The notes under the pieces were generated by a model that saw only the letters and a list, made by a program, of their open reading frames with translations, searched no databases and was not told the origin of the DNA. From Syngnathus acus (lineage: Eukaryota > Chordata > Actinopteri > Syngnathiformes > Syngnathidae): DNA of 64,000 nucleotides. A program made the translations under genes and the position numbers. The stretch is taken from NCBI RefSeq assembly GCF_901709675.1, contig NC_051091.1:108967-172966 (forward strand), read 5' to 3'. Shown piece after piece: positions 24,985 through 64,000 of the stretch (its first letter is position 1; each line of letters starts with the position of its first letter).

Positions 24985-25826
24985 CTCTACACTTATTCAC
25001 CATCCTAGTTTTTATCACTGCTATCACTGTTCATTACTGTTTTGTGGGTGGGTGTTGCGTGAAGCAACAGCAACCAGCTATTGGATGATGTCATGAAAGG
25101 GGGGTTGAGGAGGTATAATTTGACTATTTCATGAGAAATGAGATCACCATTGAGCCAAAGGTCATATAGAATCTATCATATAAATACCTAACAGTGGAAA
25201 GTTTAAAATCGCTTGTAATGGCCATTTGAAAGAAAACAAACAAACAAACAAAAGAAATATAGAACAAAGAATAAGCTTATTACCAGAGTTGTTCAGTCTG
25301 TAACGCCAACAATTTGAAGTGCATCTATAAAAAAACTACGAGTGCCACTGCCACCTACTGTAAAGGATGTGTAACTACACTTCATACTACTAAAATAAAA
25401 ATATAAAGCATGCAACCCCCCCACACACACTTATTTAGAATGAACGACTTGGACAAAAGACCAGAAGTCAGAAGGTAGAGAAAAGAATATAGCTTTACTA
25501 TAAAGAGGTCTTGGCTAGCAGAAGTTGCAACATCGCATCATACACGCACGCGTACATGGTGACTCCATGTTTGACTTTATTTATTTTTATTATGAAGTCG
25601 ATGTTTCTTTCAAAAGCCGTTAATTGCATGTCAAAACAAGATTTGGACTCAGTGCTCTGAAGAGCATCATCAAAAAGAGAATTCATTGCAGAAAAGCCAA
25701 AGAGGCTGAAAACAATGATGTTGCAAATGTTCTATTGTTTGCAGAAATGAAGTAAAGCACAGTGGACAATGGCACATTGACCCCCCCCCACCCCCCACAC
25801 TCATGAAAGGTCAGCAGGAGACAGAC

Positions 25827-25828
<2 letters not shown>

Positions 25829-25892
<64 letters not shown>
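25829..25892. repeat. GA dinucleotide array
   Basis: Pure (GA)n in the intergenic region, preceded by a C-rich run at 25781-25797. Confidence 0.97.
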
Positions 25893-25902
<10 letters not shown>

Positions 25903-28559
25903 TAAATGACAAAGAAAAGTCAGAATGGATGATTCTTTCTCTTTTGCCAGTTGTCTTTCTATGAGCTATGGCTGTGAGTATTTCCTTTTTTCAGTAAGCT
26001 GCTGAAATATTTGCACTTTGAATTGGAGCCTGGGCTTTCATTCCGAGCTCAGGACGATGGCAATCAGTGTTTTTGTTCCAAGGATGAGATCATTCATTAT
26101 TTAAAATTGGACCACTCCTGCACTCTGCGGGATTTTGAGTTTCTAATCACTACTGCTACCTGAAGCCCCGCCTCGCAAAAAAATGAAATTGAACACTCCT
26201 TTCTTTGCGTGAATGCTTCTGCTTTCTCAGAGAAACACGACAACGCGCCGCATCCGCAGAAAGAGCTCAGGAAATGCAAACCTAATTCCAGTCTGAAAAA
26301 CATTTGTCTTGCAAGAATACCCATTGTGAACAGCTAAAGCGCTAATCTGCTATTCATAAAACATAAATGGTCATTGTATGACATTTGATGGTGAAATCCC
26401 GTAGAGTGACTGGAATTTTCTTTTTCGTTTCCCAAAAAATCTTCTACACTCATTTTACACTACTTTTAAAATGATTCCCCCCCCCCCCCCGCACAGAAAT
26501 TGTGCCACTAATAATTCCATCATGCGTCTGCTTCACCCTTCAGCTCATTTATTTATCAGTAATATTGTGAAAACGAGTGCGCTAAATATTTACTTTGCAA
26601 GTCGACTTGGTGTGAAATTTTCTTCTGTTTGTGCCACTACAATTTCAGGTTAGCTTATGCAATGGGAATAAGAGTAGCACTGAAAAGGAAATGAGTTTGA
26701 GCAAAATGCATGGTTGAACAACAGTTATGAACTCCAAAGCACCAATAAACAGCACATTACAAAGTCAAAGCAAGGAGTGAGCTGAAGTGGGCCGTGAATT
26801 TGGTTCCACAGTGCAAATGTTAGTCAAAGCTACATAACAAGGGTGCCACTCACATTTTCAAATGAGTGAGGCTTATTTGTTTGTTGGATATAGCAGAGTT
26901 TGGGGAAAAAACATTTCAATATTTACAACAGGGTGTTTTGTTTTCGGGATGCTAATGTACATAATACGTATGTGACAGATAAATTGCAAACAGCATTTTG
27001 TTTTTATGCGGACGGACATAAATGTGAATAATAAGAGTAATACAAGATGGGTACAAGAAAAGCTTTTCTCATGTACGACAACACAATTCGTTAGTCGTTT
27101 CGGCTGCTACAAAAACGTATTGAACATGTTACACTTACGTACGTGTTATAATGAACAAGAAGTTATTTTGCAAACATTTGGGCTATTGGTCACATAAAAC
27201 AACAAAGGGGTCAAAAATGTTTGTGTCACATTTATTAAATACATGATTACCTATTGGTATTAATGAATTAACAGGATCCACATAAAGCAATAAATACAAT
27301 ATCAAATAAATCTGTCAGATAAAATATGAACTCCAGTCGTGAACTGGAGTCAAATCGAAATCTATTGGCTTTATTAGCACTACTCTCTTGTGCTCAATTG
27401 AATTGTGCTGGACTGAAGGAATGCAAAAAGTCAAGCAGTGGAGTCAGAATTAGAATTGCAGGCAGGCATACATACAGTGCATTTCTTCCTTCCAAAAAGA
27501 GCACCGTAACATTTCCACGTTATGTGACCAATGAACGGTTTTCTCATGCGATACGTTTTTAAAACTCCAATGCACAAAAGTGTTGACAAAGCCAATTTTG
27601 ACAGAATAGAGCGAAGGCGCGATACTATTCCTCTTCCATCGACTCTTGCAATTATGATCAGCAACAGCATCATTGTACACTCACAATGCTACTCGTGGTG
27701 TGTTTGCAAATTGGAAAGAAGAAGAAAAAAAAAGCATTCCTGTTTGCCTTGACATGTGTACTACTACGGTACTGTGGCTACTTCAATGTAGCGTCTGCTC
27801 CAAACTCAGCACTTCAACTATTCAACAGGCCCAGCACAGCAATGAACAAAGAATGCTTTGTTCCGTTTGGGTAATGACACTACGATGTAAACATTGCCGT
27901 GTTGCTTGAAACGAAACACAGAGTGAAAAAGAAATTGCGAGCATACGGCTGCATTTTTGCCCGACAATGAAACTGCATGCGTACATGACTTCATCTTTTC
28001 TTTGAGCGAAAAACAAATGGGCAACTTTGCTGCTGTCACCAATAAGAAAATATTTTTGAAAAAGTAGTAGGCTATAATATAGGATATCTATTCACTCCAT
28101 TATGAGATTATGATGCTAAAGAGATGTGTTGGTATCAAACGTGTGAAATAAAATGTGAATAAAAACCAATGTTAATCATCATGTATACACCTTACAATAC
28201 AGCACCCATCAGTCAGCTTGCAGCAGCTTTTTGTCTTCTGGTGTTCCTCGAGCAAAAGTAACTCTTTGACGCCTTCCAAATGTTTCTTCTGTTGAGCTAC
28301 TCCCGTGCTACGAAACCAGTTGTTTTTGTACAAATGGGACACATTAGCAACGTACACTGTCAGAGCTGCTATAGCAGATATGGCTTTTTTCTTGACGCGG
28401 TTACCATATTGGACATCTGCACTCTGAGGTCAGAAAAGCAATTCTACCACAGTGTAAAAGGCAAAGTGATTAGAAGCATGTGTCATACCCTGCAGCTGGG
28501 ATCAAAAACAACACGTGCAGATATCAAGCAATGTGAAGTGGCATGCTAGTGCATAGCGA

Positions 28560-28652
28560 GATGGATGGATGGATGGATGGATGGATGGATGGATGGATGG
28601 ATGGATGGATGGATGGATGGATGGATGGATGGATGGATGGATGGATGGATGG
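28560..28652. repeat. GATG tetranucleotide array
   Basis: Uninterrupted (GATG)n, about 23 units. A shorter GCCA run follows at 28901-28933 and a GCGA run at 29080-29099. Confidence 0.97.
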
Positions 28653-28904
28653 GGCGCTAAATTGTGTACAGCATTCTTTAAGATTGAATGAGACATCTAC
28701 CAGCAGTGGAAAATTCCAATCTTTCTTTGTGTATATGTATCAATATGATAAACATATCTGCTAGCATCCTGCCGAGTTTGACGCTTGTAGGCCGATATGC
28801 CGTTGAACCTAGTACTCATGGGAAAAAAAACAGAGCGCTTTTGGAGGCCGCTGAAAGCTACCCCGAAGGCACACTCAAGTCTGTGTGGAGAAAGGGCAGC
28901 CGGC

Positions 28905-28935
<31 letters not shown>

Positions 28936-29114
28936 GCTGGCTGAGAACAAAAGCAAATTGACCACATTTCTTCTCCAACTTGTGGAAATGGAAAAAAAAG
29001 GCATGAGCTGATAGCTCACAGTCGCATATACTACGTATTCATATGGAGTCTTCCTTCACCTGTGCGCTAGGCCGTGTGAGCGAGCGAGCGAGCGAGCGAG
29101 TCTAAAAAGTTGCA

Positions 29115-50565
<21,451 letters not shown>

Positions 50566-50601
50566 TTCGGCCCGCTTCACCGCTCCTGACGACTTCTGGC
50601 A

Positions 50602-50731
50602 CGCTGCTGCAGTTGCTGCTGCTGCAGTTGCTGCTGCTGCAGTTGCTGCTGCTGCAGTTGCTGCTGCTGCAGTTGCTGCTGCTGCAGTTGCTGCTGCTGC
50701 AGTTGCTGCTGCTGCAGTTGCTGCTGCTGCA

Positions 50732-50798
<67 letters not shown>

Positions 50799-50799
50799 A
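50602..50799. repeat. CAG trinucleotide plus 15-bp GCAGCAGCAGCAACT repeat
   Basis: On the minus (nfasc) strand: about 21 CAG units (50799-50735), then nine 15-bp units GCAGCAGCAGCAACT, ending about 35 bases before the start codon. Confidence 0.97.
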
Positions 50800-50825
50800 C
50801 CTGCCTGCCTGCCTGCTAAAAAACA

Positions 50826-56597
<5,772 letters not shown>

Positions 56598-57030
56598 GGC
56601 CAGGCCAGGCCAGGCGGTCGATCTGGAGATGGCAAGTCTGAGACTGGAGTTCCTGCGAGTGTGCGTGTATGCGAGTGTGCGCGTATGCATGTATGCGTGC
56701 GCATGGGTAGTTTGCATGTCTTCCAGGCCTAATTTGCTGAGATGGGCCCATCTGCCTCCAGGTTACGCTAAACTCATTCTGCCATTGGCTGCTCTGGCTC
56801 GTTGTCTCACTCGCACACACGCGCACACACACACACACGCACACACACACGCACACACACACACACAGACAAATTAACAGTTGTCATCTGTCGTTTCTCT
56901 TCTATAATTATAATATTAGCAAAGTTCATTTCCTCAGAACAGGCTCTGTCCTTTTCCCGTGCCTTTCTTGAACTAAATGATATTAAGTCCGTACAGAATC
57001 TCTTTAGTCCATCATGAGGTGAATGTTTAG

Positions 57031-57085
57031 AATAGATCTTTATTGTCATTGTCACATGTACATACATGTACATTTTGACCGTGTG
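57031..57085 (-). mobile_element. L2-like LINE 3' tail
   Basis: The minus strand reads GTACATGTGACAATGACAAT followed by AAAGATCTATTC, the classic fish L2 tail. Truncated. Confidence 0.65.
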
Positions 57086-57235
57086 TCAAACATAGTGAAC
57101 AGTAGCATCACTGTATCGCTTCTCTATTCATAATTATAGAAAGATATTATGTCCAGCTGTCCAGTACTCCTCTCTGCATTTAAATCGGAAAATTAGAGTG
57201 ACAATAACGGATTCAACAATTTAACTGTTTTCTCA

Positions 57236-57343
<108 letters not shown>

Positions 57344-57670
57344 GCGTTTTATGGTTGTATGTGTTGCTTCCACATTTGTGGACGCATGTAGTTTGCGTGC
57401 ACGTGTGACTAGGTGCAAAACACTGGTGAAGAACAAAAGAAGTGATTCTTATTTACCATATATCATAGCACTCGGCAAAAAAAACACATCGCCAGTCAAT
57501 CTGGTGACCAATGGTGGTTAATCACGTTTCATTCATACACAACTTGCGACAAACCCTCTGAATGATTGCAGAAATGAATTCCTTGAATCAATTATAATCA
57601 TTACCATCTTAATAGCAGCAACCTGGCGCAACTGTTGGGTGAGCACAAGATGGTTTTGAATTTTCCATGT

Positions 57671-57772
57671 GGGTCCCATTTTTATAGTCTTTGGTATGAC
57701 CCGGCCGGCCGGGGTTTGAACCCACAACCTTCCAGTCTCAGGGCGGACACTCTACCACTAGGCCACTGAGCT
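57671..57772 (-). mobile_element. tRNA-derived SINE, 5' fragment (copy 3)
   Basis: Only the tRNA-like head and the first 30 bases of the body, on the minus strand, are present. It matches the copies at 6131 and 30323 closely. Confidence 0.88.

Positions 57773-64000
<6,228 letters not shown>

Overview
The window looks like a piece of a teleost fish genome, most likely from a spiny-rayed species. The genes are typical vertebrate genes split by short introns with GT-AG borders. There are hAT and Tc1/mariner-type elements, LINE tails, and three copies of a tRNA-derived SINE of a kind I associate with spiny-rayed fishes. Microsatellites are extraordinarily dense; syngnathids (pipefish, seahorses) would fit, but that is a guess. 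Nothing is bacterial or viral.

Four protein genes could be rebuilt exon by exon, all on the minus strand. Their combined exon lengths are multiples of three and every junction keeps frame. Read in transcription order (right to left) they are: (1) a neurofascin orthologue (nfasc, coding 50565 to 29115, 32 coding exons as modelled, about 1380 aa), an L1-family adhesion molecule with six Ig domains, FNIII domains, a mucin-like PAT segment, one membrane span and an ankyrin-binding FIGQY tail; (2) a contactin-2/TAG-1 orthologue (cntn2, 20049 to 13584, 22 exons, 1048 aa), a GPI-anchored six-Ig, four-FNIII protein; (3) a GH18 chitinase-like paralogue (11676 to 9226, 453 aa) whose catalytic DxxDxDxE motif is degraded; (4) a GH18 acidic-chitinase-type enzyme (3243 to 585, 473 aa) with an intact motif. 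Genes 3 and 4 are a tandem duplication with almost identical exon lengths.

NFASC and CNTN2 are neighbours in human 1q32, which also carries the chitinase genes CHIT1 and CHI3L1, so the order here looks like old vertebrate microsynteny. Neurofascin and contactin-2 both act at the axon-glia contact around nodes of Ranvier (node/paranode and juxtaparanode). The chitinases are secreted and are probably unrelated in function.

Layout: 1-584, 3' flank of chitinase 1 with an AT/TG array; 585-3423, chitinase 1 with a TATA promoter; 3424-9225, spacer rich in transposons (hAT, Tigger-like, SINE, LINE tail, a 456-bp tetranucleotide array); 9226-11916, chitinase-like 2 with promoter; 11917-13583, probable cntn2 3' UTR region; 13584-20049, cntn2; 20050-29114, intergenic with repeats and hAT pieces; 29115-50825, nfasc including a CAG-rich 5' UTR exon; 50826-64000, nfasc upstream region with one candidate non-coding exon, otherwise dominated by simple repeats, including a roughly 960-bp CA array.

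The strongest leads are the catalytically broken but otherwise intact chitinase paralogue, the CAG/15-bp repeat inside the predicted nfasc 5' UTR, a set of frame-neutral small exons in nfasc, an almost wholly pyrimidine intron in nfasc, a GC-AG first intron in cntn2, and a non-autonomous hAT element with perfect target-site duplications that keeps only the ends of its transposase.
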